Source of the DNA: Candidatus Aminicenantota bacterium
GTDB taxonomy: Bacteria; Acidobacteriota; Aminicenantia; Aminicenantales; Aminicenantaceae
Assembly (NCBI GenBank): GCA_030614685.1
Contig: JAUWTO010000003.1
Coordinates: 1-46,060 of the forward strand
DNA: 46,060 nt
Direction of reading: 5' to 3'
Part shown: positions 6,596 to 14,624 of the stretch, piece by piece
Numbering within the stretch: the first letter of the stretch is position 1
Layout: each line of letters opens with the position of its first letter
Program-made: the position numbers and the translations under genes
Notes under the pieces: generated by a model
The model's database searches: none
Told to the model about the DNA's origin: nothing
What the model saw: only the letters and a program-made list of their open reading frames with translations

Positions 6596-8722
6596 ATGTC
6601 GGAAACTCTCACAAGGATCAAGAAGAGGGATGGAGAAATCAGTGATTTTGTCCATGATAAGATCACAACCGCTATCTACAAGGCCATGGAGTCCAAGGGT
6701 ATCGATGATCGGAGGGCGGCCCAGAGCGTATCGGACATCGTAAAGTTTGTCCTGGAGGAGAAATTCGGCGGTTACACCACGCCCTCAGTCGAGCAGATCC
6801 AGGATATCGTGGAAAAGGTCCTCATGAAGCAGGGGTACCATGATGTTGCCAAGGCCTATATCCTGTACCGGGAACGACACAAGGACATCCGTGAGGCCAA
6901 GAAGGTCGGGATCAACCTGGAGAGGTTGATCAAAGACTACATCAACGACGCGGACTGGCGCATCCGCGAGAACAGCAACGAGGGTGTCCAGAGCTTTTCC
7001 GGTCTCAATGCCCGGATCGCCGGGCAGGTCCTGACAAATTTCGCCCTGAACCACATCTACTCCGAGGATGTAAAGAGAGCTCATGTGGAAGGCGATATGC
7101 ACATCCACGACCTGTCCTATCCCATTGTCGGCTACTGTGCGGGCTGGTCGCTGGAGAACCTGCTGCGCAAGGGATTCGGTCATGTCCCCAACCAGACTCA
7201 CTCGTTCCCTGCCAAACATCTGGAGACGGCAACCCTGCACATGGTCAACTACATCGGGACCATGCAGGCCGAGTTTGCCGGCGCCCAGGCTTTTTCCTCC
7301 GTGGATACCCTGCTGGCTCCTTTTGTGCGGTCGGACGGGCTGGATTACAAATCCGTCAAGCAGGATGTGCAGAAACTGATCTTCGGATTGAACGTGCCTT
7401 CGCGCTGGGGATGGCAGACACCCTTTTCCAACCTGACCTTCGACTGGACCGTTCCCGATGACATGAAGGACAAAAAGGTCGTGGTCGGCGGCGAAGAGCA
7501 GGAATCCACCTACGGCGAATACCAGGCCGAGATGGACATGATCAACCGCGCTTTCCTGGAGTTGATGCGCGCCGGCGACCAGAAGGGCCGGGTTTTCACG
7601 TTCCCGATTCCCACCTACAATCTGACCAAGGATTTTGACTGGGATTCCCCCAATGCCACCCTCCTGTTCGAGGTCACGGCCAAATACGGGATCCCCTATT
7701 TCCAGAATTACATCGGGACCAACATGGATCCCGGCGACATCCGGGCCATGTGCTGCCGCCTGAACCTCGATCAGCGGGAGCTCATGCAGCGCCCAGGCAG
7801 CATCTGGGGCCCCGGTGACTCCACGGGGTCCATCGGTGTCGTGACCCTCAACCTCAACCGCATCGCTTATACGGCCCAGACCCGGGACGAGTTTTTCAAC
7901 CAGCTGAAGCACGTGATGACACTGGCCAAGGAATCCCTCGAGACCAAGCGTGAGATCGTGAACAACATGCTGGAGAAGGGCCTCATGCCCTACACCTCCG
8001 TTTATCTGGGGCATTTCGATAACCACTTCTCCACCATCGGACTGGTCGGGATGCACGAGTGCTGCCTGAACTTCCTGAACGCGGGACTCAACACGCCGGA
8101 GGGCAAGGAATTCGCGCTCGATGTGCTCAACTTCATGCGCTCCACCATGCGGGAGTTCCAGGAGGAGACCGGTTGCCTTTACAACCTGGAGGCCTCTCCC
8201 GCGGAATCCACTTCCTACCGGCTCGCCCGGATGGACAAACAGAGATTTCCCGGCATCATCACAGCGGGGACGGAGAAGTTCCCGTACCTCACCAACTCCT
8301 CCCAGCTCAACGTGGATGCCACCCGGGACATCTTCGAGGCACTCCAGCATCAGAATGACCTTCAACCCCTGTACACCGGCGGGACCATCTTCCACTCCTT
8401 CCTGCCGGAATCCATCGATGGGACTGCATGCAAAAAACTGGTCCAGAAGGTCGCCGAGAGCCGCCTGCCCTATTTCAGCATCACGCCCACCTTCAGTGTG
8501 TGCCGCAACCACGGATACCTGGGAGGTGAGGTGGCGGAATGCCCGGACTGCCATGAAAAGACCGAGGTGTACTCCCGGATCGTAGGCTATCTCCGGCCTG
8601 TGGCCACTTGGAACGACGGCAAAAAACAGGAATTCAAGGAGCGGACACCCTACACGGTCACGACCAACGGAGCAGATCATGAATTACCTGCTGTTCACGT
8701 ATCCGAACTGCCAAAAGTGTGA
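6596..8722 (+). CDS. nrdD: anaerobic (class III) ribonucleoside-triphosphate reductase
   Basis: 708 residues. Makes deoxyribonucleotides without oxygen through a glycyl radical. The N-terminus (about 1-95) is an ATP-cone for allosteric control, followed by the ten-stranded barrel. The glycyl-radical site is Gly664 in 'RIVGYLRPV', preceded by a C...CPDC zinc-type site (one ligand pair partly altered: C-R-N-H instead of CxxC). The barrel contains 'AMCCRL', a Cys pair found in members that use thiol reductants rather than formate. In keeping with this, a redoxin gene overlaps the 3' end by 44 bases and the activase follows. ATG 6596 was chosen over TTG 6575 because an AAAGGAG site precedes it. 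Confidence 0.96.
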   Translation: MSETLTRIKKRDGEISDFVHDKITTAIYKAMESKGIDDRRAAQSVSDIVKFVLEEKFGGYTTPSVEQIQDIVEKVLMKQGYHDVAKAYILYRERHKDIREAKKVGINLERLIKDYINDADWRIRENSNEGVQSFSGLNARIAGQVLTNFALNHIYSEDVKRAHVEGDMHIHDLSYPIVGYCAGWSLENLLRKGFGHVPNQTHSFPAKHLETATLHMVNYIGTMQAEFAGAQAFSSVDTLLAPFVRSDGLDYKSVKQDVQKLIFGLNVPSRWGWQTPFSNLTFDWTVPDDMKDKKVVVGGEEQESTYGEYQAEMDMINRAFLELMRAGDQKGRVFTFPIPTYNLTKDFDWDSPNATLLFEVTAKYGIPYFQNYIGTNMDPGDIRAMCCRLNLDQRELMQRPGSIWGPGDSTGSIGVVTLNLNRIAYTAQTRDEFFNQLKHVMTLAKESLETKREIVNNMLEKGLMPYTSVYLGHFDNHFSTIGLVGMHECCLNFLNAGLNTPEGKEFALDVLNFMRSTMREFQEETGCLYNLEASPAESTSYRLARMDKQRFPGIITAGTEKFPYLTNSSQLNVDATRDIFEALQHQNDLQPLYTGGTIFHSFLPESIDGTACKKLVQKVAESRLPYFSITPTFSVCRNHGYLGGEVAECPDCHEKTEVYSRIVGYLRPVATWNDGKKQEFKERTPYTVTTNGADHELPAVHVSELPKV

Positions 8723-8945
8723 TGGCCTGAAGTCCCTTCTCAGGACCACCGAACTGGGAGGCGACGAGTACAATCTCACACGCAGGGAGGGCAAGCTCAA
8801 GATCCAGGATTATCTGAGGGTGATCAAGCGTGATGATAAGGGAGGCATAATCCTCCCCACGCTGGTCATCGAAGAGGAGAGCGAGGTCCTTACGGTCGTC
8901 AACGATCAGGAGGAGTTGACAGATTGGTTGAAATCAAGGGGTTAG
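8679..8945 (+). CDS. NrdH/glutaredoxin-like redoxin, probable NrdD reductant
   Basis: 88 residues with a small thioredoxin-fold pattern: beta strand 'YLLFTYPNC', redox motif Cys11-x-x-Cys14 (C-Q-K-C), and a cis-Pro-like 'LPTLVI' near residue 60. It starts inside nrdD (44-base overlap in another frame) after a GGAG site and ends inside nrdG (22-base overlap), so the three products are translationally coupled. Class III reductases of the NrdD2 type, studied in Neisseria bacilliformis, take electrons from thioredoxin-like proteins instead of formate and have a redoxin gene in this position. The most likely role is direct reduction of the NrdD active-site cysteines. Confidence 0.85.
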   Translation: MNYLLFTYPNCQKCDGLKSLLRTTELGGDEYNLTRREGKLKIQDYLRVIKRDDKGGIILPTLVIEEESEVLTVVNDQEELTDWLKSRG

Positions 8946-9622
8946 AGAAGCTCGCCCCCAGGGATTTTCCCGGCCACCTCTCGGCCACCGTCTTCACCGG
9001 GGGCTGCAACTTCCGCTGCCCATACTGCCACAACGCTGAGCTGGTCCTGAGGTCGGCGTCTCTCAGCACGATATCCCGGGAGGAGTTCCTAGAGTTTCTG
9101 GAGGTGCGCAGGGGATTTCTCGAGGCCGTCTGTGTCACGGGAGGGGAGCCTCTCATGCACGAGGATGTGGGAGACCTCCTGGGTGCCATCAAGGGAAAGG
9201 GACTCCTGGTCAAAATCGACACCAATGGGGCCTATCCAGAACGGCTGCGGGAGTTGATCACGGAGGGAATGGTGGATTATGTGGCCATGGATGTGAAGGC
9301 CCCTCTCGAAAAATATCCGAAAGCCGTGGGTGTCGCAGTCGATACGGAGGCCATCCGGGAGAGCATCGCCATTCTCAGGGAATCCGGATGCGGCCACCTC
9401 TTCCGGACCACGGTGGTGCCAGGCCTGCTGTCCGGGGATGACATCGGGGCCATCGCTGAAATGCTCGAGGGCGCGGCAGAATACAGGCTGCAGCCATTTA
9501 TCGCTGGCCACACCCTGGATCCGGCCTATGCCGACCGTCCCTCCTGCAAAAGAGAGGAACTTTCCCGGCTGGCCGGAATCGCAGGGGAGTATATCCCCAA
9601 CGTCACGATCGAAGGGACGTAA
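8924..9622 (+). CDS. nrdG: anaerobic ribonucleotide reductase activating protein, radical SAM
   Basis: 232 residues. The radical-SAM signature CxxxCxxC is Cys28, Cys32, Cys35 ('CNFRCPYC'), binding a [4Fe-4S] cluster that cleaves S-adenosylmethionine to install the glycyl radical on NrdD. A 'TGGEP' segment follows at about residue 66, typical of the family. It is longer than E. coli NrdG and resembles the group also annotated as anaerobic RNR activase or PflA-like. The start is TTG at 8924: AGGAGGAG lies eight bases upstream, and there is no in-frame ATG before the radical-SAM motif. It overlaps the redoxin end by 22 bases, and dut follows after 5 bases. Confidence 0.93.
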   Translation: MVEIKGLEKLAPRDFPGHLSATVFTGGCNFRCPYCHNAELVLRSASLSTISREEFLEFLEVRRGFLEAVCVTGGEPLMHEDVGDLLGAIKGKGLLVKIDTNGAYPERLRELITEGMVDYVAMDVKAPLEKYPKAVGVAVDTEAIRESIAILRESGCGHLFRTTVVPGLLSGDDIGAIAEMLEGAAEYRLQPFIAGHTLDPAYADRPSCKREELSRLAGIAGEYIPNVTIEGT

Positions 9623-9627
9623 ACAGC

Positions 9628-10050
9628 ATGGAACTCAAAGTCAAACGGCTGAACACGGACGCCAAACTGCCCTGCTACGGCCATCCCGGTGACGCGGGGC
9701 TGGATCTATTCAGCGCCGTCGACATGGTCCTCGAACCGGGGGAAGCGCAGGCGGTGCCCACGGGGATCCAGACCGCCATCCCGGTCGGTCATGTCGGGCT
9801 GGTCTGGGACAAGAGCGGGATCTCCTTATCCGGAGTTCACAGGCTGGCAGGGGTTGTGGATGCGGGCTACAGAGGGGAGATCAAGGTCGTCATGATCAAC
9901 CTAAGCCGCGGCGATTTCGTTATTTCCAAGGGCATGAAGATCGCTCAGATGCTCATCCAGCCGGTCATCGAGGTGTCGGTGAGCGAGGCCGACAGCCTGG
10001 ATGACACGGAGAGAGGCGAGGGAGGATTCGGGAGCACCGGGCGCTTCTGA
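9628..10050 (+). CDS. dut: dUTP diphosphatase
   Basis: 140 residues, a full trimeric dUTPase. The five motifs are present: I 'GDAGLDL', II 'DKSGIS', III 'AGVVDAGYRGEI', IV 'GMKIAQMLI' and V 'GEGGFGSTG', the last being the glycine-rich arm that closes over the nucleotide. It hydrolyses dUTP to dUMP and pyrophosphate, keeping uracil out of DNA and supplying thymidylate synthesis. Motif II has Lys-Ser-Gly in place of the common Arg-Ser-Gly. Its place directly after nrdDG makes a deoxynucleotide-supply operon. The downstream gap to the methylase gene contains a long hairpin. Confidence 0.95.
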   Translation: MELKVKRLNTDAKLPCYGHPGDAGLDLFSAVDMVLEPGEAQAVPTGIQTAIPVGHVGLVWDKSGISLSGVHRLAGVVDAGYRGEIKVVMINLSRGDFVISKGMKIAQMLIQPVIEVSVSEADSLDDTERGEGGFGSTGRF

Positions 10051-10052
10051 TG

Positions 10053-10093
10053 CTCCAGGGGTGCCCATCAGGCCCCGAAAAAGACCCCTGGAG
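10053..10093 (+). promoter_or_regulatory. intercistronic hairpin over the trmJ-like ribosome binding site
   Basis: A perfect 10-bp inverted repeat, CTCCAGGGGT (10053-10062) and ACCCCTGGAG (10084-10093), with a 21-base loop. The left arm starts 3 bases after the dut stop and the right arm covers the first part of the GGAGGAGAG ribosome binding site for the ATG at 10102. A ribosome ending dut would open the stem, so it probably couples translation of the two genes. Confidence 0.55.
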
Positions 10094-10101
10094 GAGAGAG
10101 C

Positions 10102-10809
10102 ATGGGATTCCAGCCTGACCCAGGAAAGAAATTCCGTGTGATCCTGGTGCGCCCCCAGAGCCCGGAGAACATCGGACTTGTGGCCCGGGCCATGAAAAAC
10201 GCGGGCTTTGCAGACCTGCATCTCGTACATGACCGCCTCCTGCCCTCACAGGCGCATATCACAGCCGTGCACGCCGAAGACATATTGGATAAGGCCCGGC
10301 TCTGCTCGAGCGTAGGCGAGGCTGTATCCGATCTGGATGCCGTCTTTGCAGCGGTGGCCCGGCACCGGAAGAACTTCCCCTCCCTGGCTTTGGAGCAGGC
10401 CCTGGACCGGCTGGATGAGCTGCCGTCAGGGAGCCGTGTCGGCTTCCTGTTCGGGAACGAACGGACCGGACTGGAGTCCCTGGAGTTGCGTCACTCCAAC
10501 TTTCGCTTCACCCTTCCCCAGGCCTCGGTCCAGCCGTCCTACAACCTGGCTTCAGCCGTACTGTTGACCCTGTTTCATGTCTCACGCATGGCAGGAGGCA
10601 GGGGGGTCGTCGAGCCCTGGGAACGGCCCCTGCCGCGCAGCGAACAGGAAGACTGCATCCGTCTGATCCTGCAGAAGCTGGAGGAAAAGCGGTTTATCCG
10701 TTCCGGAAACCAGCGGCATATGGATGAAAGGATCCACGACCTCTTCGGCCGGCTCGCCATGACGGCCGCTGACCGCGACCTCCTCCTGGCGATATTCGGG
10801 AAGAGGTGA
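10102..10809 (+). CDS. TrmJ-like tRNA/rRNA 2'-O-methyltransferase (SpoU family)
   Basis: 235 residues. SpoU (SPOUT) motifs: motif 1 'RPQSPENIGLVARAMKNAGF' near residues 18-37, motif 2 'GFLFGNERTGL' near 115 and motif 3 'PSYNLASAV' near 150, which form the knotted S-adenosylmethionine site. The 'P.NIG..AR' start and the C-terminal helical extension match TrmJ, which methylates position 32 of tRNAs. Residues 191-235 carry the extra C-terminal helices. Translation is probably coupled to dut through the hairpin at 10053-10093. Why it rides with nucleotide metabolism is unclear. Confidence 0.88.
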   Translation: MGFQPDPGKKFRVILVRPQSPENIGLVARAMKNAGFADLHLVHDRLLPSQAHITAVHAEDILDKARLCSSVGEAVSDLDAVFAAVARHRKNFPSLALEQALDRLDELPSGSRVGFLFGNERTGLESLELRHSNFRFTLPQASVQPSYNLASAVLLTLFHVSRMAGGRGVVEPWERPLPRSEQEDCIRLILQKLEEKRFIRSGNQRHMDERIHDLFGRLAMTAADRDLLLAIFGKR

Positions 10810-10857
10810 GATCCGCTCGCCCGGAGGGTTGAAGATGCCGACCCATAAATTGTATTG

Positions 10858-10984
10858 AGCCGAGGCTGTGAAGGGGTCAAGATTGGTGCAGCGACGAGGA
10901 TTGGTTCATGAGGTGTAGTGTACTACAGCGATTGGACCATGACGATGTTGATGTGCTGAGATTAGCCCCTTCACAGCCTCGGCT
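10858..10984. repeat. 127-bp palindromic element with 19-bp perfect terminal inverted repeats
   Basis: AGCCGAGGCTGTGAAGGGG (10858-10876) is repeated exactly in inverted form at 10966-10984. The 89-bp interior has a smaller palindrome, TGTAGT-GT-ACTACA (10916-10929), and two imperfect direct repeats of GATTGGNNCATGA. It fills the gap between the convergent methylase and sppA genes and ends two bases from the sppA stop codon. It has no T-run and encodes nothing. It looks like a MITE or REP-type unit, or a large shared termination structure. Confidence 0.7.
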
Positions 10985-10986
10985 GA

Positions 10987-11955
10987 TCAGTGGGTGAGTT
11001 GGGGGATCCACAGATAATAAAACCCGCTTTTGAGCGTCTGCATCATCTGTCGGACCTTCGAACTGTCCATCGTCATGAAGTCATCCAGCCGTGTAGCATA
11101 GATGTTGGTTTTGGTCTTGGGATAATACGAGAAGGAGACAACCTTGGCCTCGGATATTCCCGCCAGCTCCAGGACTTTCCCCAGGGCGTCATCGAAGTAG
11201 CCTATGGAGTCGATCAGGCCCTCTTCCAGGGGCTGGGGGGCGGGGTAGATCCGACCATCGGCCAGGGTACGGAGCCTGTCCAGGGAGATCTGAGTCTTCC
11301 GCCCGGCAGCGACAGCCTTGATGAAATTTTGGTGAAAACCGTCGACGATATCCTGGAAAACGGCCTTTTCTTCGGTGCTCATTCCCCGGAAGGGGCTGCC
11401 GGAGTCCTTCATCTGGCCTGATTTGATCACGGTCATCTCGACTCCGATCTTCGAGAAGAGCTCCTCGATGTTGGGAAAGATGGAGATGACTCCGATGCTG
11501 CCGGTTATGGTGGAGGGGTGGGCGGTGATGTGGTCGCACGCCGATGCCACGTAATAGCCTCCTGATGTGGACAGTCCCATCATGAGGGCCACTACCGGGA
11601 CACCGGTCCTGGCCCGGAACTCCTTGACCTCATTGTAGAGGATATCGCTCGCGGTCACCTCCCCTCCAGGCGTGTCCAGCCGCAGGATGATCCCCTTGAC
11701 CCTGCTGTCCTCGGCCGCCTTCTCCAGCCTGTAGTAGACCTGAGACAGGATGTTTCCGTCCTTCCTCGGAAAAAATCCTGTGTCCCCCATGACACCGATG
11801 ATCCCGCTTATATCCAGGAGCAGGATCTTGTCCTTCGCCCGGCTGTCGGCAAGTGTGACCTCCTCGATCTTGTCTTTGCCCAGCATGTCGAGATGCACGT
11901 GACACCCGGCTGCAAACACAAGAACGACGAGGGACAGTAAAAGGATTCGTTTCAT
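10987..11955 (-). CDS. sppA: SppA-type signal peptide peptidase, lipoprotein form (S49)
   Basis: 322 residues. An N-terminal lipobox ends in Cys18 ('FAAGC'), so it is anchored as a lipoprotein rather than by a membrane helix. The S49 domain carries Ser131 in 'STSGGYYVAS' and Lys183 in 'SGQMKD'. Their 52-residue spacing equals that of Ser147/Lys199 in Bacillus subtilis SppA, so the Ser-Lys dyad is intact. It degrades remnant signal peptides or membrane-derived peptides. The frame is open to 12303, but the ATG at 11955 has a strong AGGAGGG site and makes the lipobox N-terminal. An extended -10 promoter lies just upstream. Confidence 0.93.
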   Translation of the reverse strand: MKRILLLSLVVLVFAAGCHVHLDMLGKDKIEEVTLADSRAKDKILLLDISGIIGVMGDTGFFPRKDGNILSQVYYRLEKAAEDSRVKGIILRLDTPGGEVTASDILYNEVKEFRARTGVPVVALMMGLSTSGGYYVASACDHITAHPSTITGSIGVISIFPNIEELFSKIGVEMTVIKSGQMKDSGSPFRGMSTEEKAVFQDIVDGFHQNFIKAVAAGRKTQISLDRLRTLADGRIYPAPQPLEEGLIDSIGYFDDALGKVLELAGISEAKVVSFSYYPKTKTNIYATRLDDFMTMDSSKVRQMMQTLKSGFYYLWIPQLTH

Positions 11956-11986
11956 GTTGGCCCTCCTCATAGGTTTCCTTGCTTCG

Positions 11987-11995
11987 ATTATAGCA
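11987..11995 (-). promoter_or_regulatory. extended -10 promoter of sppA
   Basis: Leftward TGC-TATAAT, a perfect -10 box with the TGn extension and no good -35. The predicted start near 11980 leaves a 25-base leader with the AGGAGGG site. Confidence 0.5.
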
Positions 11996-12043
11996 CACTC
12001 TTCCGAGTCTCGTGAGAGGGGGGATATGGGGAGATGAGTTCTG

Positions 12044-12072
12044 TTGACTTCTCTCAGAGGGGGTGATATATA
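12044..12072 (+). promoter_or_regulatory. promoter of the degenerate HD-GYP gene
   Basis: TTGACT (12044-12049), 17-base spacer, TATATA (12067-12072). The predicted start is about 12079, 16 bases before the ATG at 12095. Confidence 0.55.
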
Positions 12073-12094
12073 TCGAGGCGAAAAGAGTCCATAA

Positions 12095-13024
12095 ATGATT
12101 CGATGGATCAAAGGGTTCGTGCGGGACCATTTCGAAGGGGCAATCCTCGGCCTGATCCTGGCAGGGGTCTTCCTCATGGCGTTCCTGGTCCAGAATAAGT
12201 TCTCGTTCCTCAACTTTTTCTTCCTGCCCGTTATACTCTCCGGGTATTTTCTGGGTAAGAACCGAGCCGTGCTCATGGCGGTCTTCTCGGTGCTGCTCGT
12301 CATACTGTATCTGGTCTACGTGGAGCTGATCACCGGACCCAAGGATTTCTTCATGTTTCATGAGGCGATCAACCTGGTGACCTGGGGAAGCCTGCTGATC
12401 CTCACGGGAGCATTGATCGGTTCCTTTTCGGAGCAGCGGGAGGCAAAGCTCGATACGCTCCGCAAGGCCTATGTGGGAACCCTCGAGATCATGCTCAAAT
12501 ACCTGGAGAGCGTGGACGAGGCCACTCCGCCGGCCCAGAGGGTGGCGCGGATAGCGGGCCGGATCGCCGCCGCTGCCGGACTTGAGACCAATGAGATCGA
12601 GAACATCAAATCGGCTTCCCTGCTGTCGGTGGCGGGCGACCTGAGTTCCAGCCTGCCCCTTTTCGTCGAGATGACGGATTTCCTGAGTTCGGACGAGGAC
12701 GTCCTGGCGAGATCGCTCGATGACCGGAAGAAAATCATGTTGCGCTCCACGTCCTCGCTTCTCAAAGAGATCCAGCCGCTCCTGCGGGCCTTTTATGCGC
12801 AATATGTGCAGCAGAGCGACACGCTGGACAAGGATCTGGCCGAGGTCCCGTTGGGAAGCAGCATCATGGCTCTGGCGCAGGTCTATGACAGGATCGCAAC
12901 CAGGTCGGCTCCCTTTCAGGGAAGGGAAGAGTTCGGCTCCATGATGGAGGTCCAGCAGTTGTCCGGAAGAACCTTCCCCCCCGAGGCTGTCGAGGCCCTC
13001 ATGCTGGTGATCACATCGACCTGA
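12095..13024 (+). CDS. membrane protein with a degenerate HD-GYP domain
   Basis: 309 residues. The first 110 or so hold about four hydrophobic segments and short loops. The C-terminal half follows the HD-GYP plan: 'RVARIAGRIAAAAGLETNEIENIKSASLL' aligns with the helix that normally ends in LHD-I-G-K, and 'PLGSSIMALAQVYDRIATRSAPF' with the 'iPl.aRIiavaDvyDAlts.RpY' segment, followed by 'GRTFPPEAVEAL'. The metal-binding residues are gone: the HD pair is replaced by V-A, and no H-H-E or GYP stretch remains. It should therefore not hydrolyse cyclic di-GMP and could be a receptor or scaffold. Divergent from sppA with its own promoter. Confidence 0.7.
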   Translation: MIRWIKGFVRDHFEGAILGLILAGVFLMAFLVQNKFSFLNFFFLPVILSGYFLGKNRAVLMAVFSVLLVILYLVYVELITGPKDFFMFHEAINLVTWGSLLILTGALIGSFSEQREAKLDTLRKAYVGTLEIMLKYLESVDEATPPAQRVARIAGRIAAAAGLETNEIENIKSASLLSVAGDLSSSLPLFVEMTDFLSSDEDVLARSLDDRKKIMLRSTSSLLKEIQPLLRAFYAQYVQQSDTLDKDLAEVPLGSSIMALAQVYDRIATRSAPFQGREEFGSMMEVQQLSGRTFPPEAVEALMLVITST

Positions 13025-13088
13025 GCATGAAGTCTCCCCCCCTGGGCGTGTCCTCAGGGGAATAATCGCAGGAAATAAGGAGAACAAT

Positions 13089-13652
13089 ATGCAGAGATGG
13101 CATGGTGACCTTAGCATCGCCCTGATCGTTTTTCTGATCTTGACTTTTGGAGCCGCTCTCTACGGCCAGTCCCCGGGTATAGAGAGCGGTAAGCGATACG
13201 AGCGGCTGATCATCCGCAATGTGATGATGATCGATGGCAACGGTACTCCGGCCCAGGGGCCGATGGATATCGTGATCGAAGGCAATGCCATCCAGTCGGT
13301 CCGCGGGGCCCGTCAGGGAGAGAATCCCTACTCTGGCGAGGCCCACGTGATCGACGGCAGTGGGATGTATGCCCTGCCCGGCCTGATCAACCTGCATGCA
13401 CACATCCACGACACGCGCGGCCGCCGCCCCATACCCTTCGAATATCTCTATAAGCTCTGGCTGTCCTGCGGGATAACCTCGGTGCGGGATGTGGGTTCCA
13501 ACACCCAGAAGACGATCCAGGAGAGAGCGAATAGCCAGGCCGGTGAGATCGCGGCTCCGCGCATTTACCTGTACATGCGAGCAGGCGGACGTACCCCGGA
13601 GGAGGCCCGGCAGGCGGTCCAGAGGATAAAGAAGGCGGGCGGGACGGCGTGA
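13089..13652 (+). pseudogene. amidohydrolase, N-terminal part (frameshifted)
   Basis: 187 residues: signal peptide or membrane anchor (about 10-28), the N-terminal composite beta sheet typical of metal-dependent amidohydrolases ('IRNVMMIDGNG', 'IVIEGNAIQSV'), then the metal-binding HxH in 'NLHAHIHD' and the start of the barrel. It stops at 13650-13652, just where the frame of the next entry takes over. The expected family text 'KKAGADGVKIFG' reads across the break if one base is restored inside the G/C run at 13641-13643. So this and 13649-14584 are one exported amidohydrolase of about 498 residues, broken by a one-base loss that is either real or a sequencing error. An AAGGAG site supports the start. 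Confidence 0.85.
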
Positions 13653-14584
13653 AGATCTTCGGCATGGACCAGGACATCATGGAGGCGGTCGTGCAGGAGG
13701 CCCGTGACTTGGGCATGCGGGTGGCGCATCACGTGGGAGTTGAGGAAACCGATGCCCGGCACGATGCGGCCTACGGCGTCACCAGCATCGAGCACTGGTA
13801 TGGAGTCCCTGATGCCGCTCTTCGGGGTTCGCAGAACTTTCCGTACGGCTACAACTACAACGACGAGAGTGATCGCTTCCGCTATGCGGGCCGCCTCTGG
13901 CGGGAGGCCGATCCCAAAAAGTTGCAGAAAGTCCTGTCGGACATGGTGGCCAACAAGGTGTCTTGGTGTCCGACCTTCGTGATCTACGAGGCCAACCGGG
14001 ACCTCCAGAGAGCGAAGAACCAGCCCTGGTTCACGGACTATCTGCATCCGGTACTGGAAGAGTATTTTGTTCCCTCTCCGGCCAACCATGGTTCCTATCA
14101 CTGGAACTGGACCACGACCGACGAGGTCTTCTGGCGGGAGAACTATCAGATCTGGATGAAGGCGGTGCGTGCCTTCGCAGACATGGGAGGCGTGGTCGGC
14201 TGCGGTGAAGACGCCGGCTACATCTACATGATGTACGGATTCAGCCTGATCCGGGAGCTGGAGCTCCATCATGAGGCGGGATTCCATCCCATCGATGTGA
14301 TCATGCACGCCACCGGCAACAACGCGCGCATCCTGGGCCTGGAGGACAGGCTGGGCCGGATCCGGCGGGGCTGGCTGGCAGACGTGATCCTGGTGGAGGG
14401 CAACCCACTCAAGAACCTCAAGGTCCTGTACCCCACCGGCACCCTCGACCTGATCGACGGCGAGGTGGTTCAGACCGGCGGGGTCCGCTGGACCATCAAG
14501 GATGGGTTCGTCTATGATGCCAAGGCACTGCGGCAGGATGTGAAGGATTTGGTTTCAGCCGCCCGCGCTGCCGCAAAAAAATAA
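13649..14584 (+). pseudogene. amidohydrolase, C-terminal part (frameshifted)
   Basis: 311 codons continuing the same protein in a shifted frame, from 'GVKIFG' on. It carries the remaining metal and catalytic elements of the amidohydrolase barrel: His residues in 'VAHHVGV' and 'IEHWYG', and the Asp in 'GCGEDAGY'. The usual C-terminal part follows, 'GRIRRGWLADVILVEGNPL'. No ribosome binding site stands before the GTG at 13649, so it is unlikely to be translated on its own. The family removes amide or related groups in cyclic amides, dipeptides or N-acyl amino acids; the substrate cannot be told here. Codon quality is even on both sides of the break, so if this is decay it is very recent. Confidence 0.85.
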
Positions 14585-14624
14585 AACCTCAGCCGATTTG
14601 ACCAGAGGAGTTAGAGCGACCATC

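Noticed and set aside
6785-8680. Long open frame on the minus strand opposite nrdD (631 codons)
   Set aside because: It is the complement of a highly conserved gene in a G+C-rich sequence; the translation has no domain, starts without a ribosome binding site and is His/Gly/Val-biased as expected for a shadow.
13641-13652. Programmed ribosomal frameshift in the amidohydrolase
   Set aside because: No slippery heptamer or downstream pseudoknot is evident, and a one-base loss in a G/C run is simpler.
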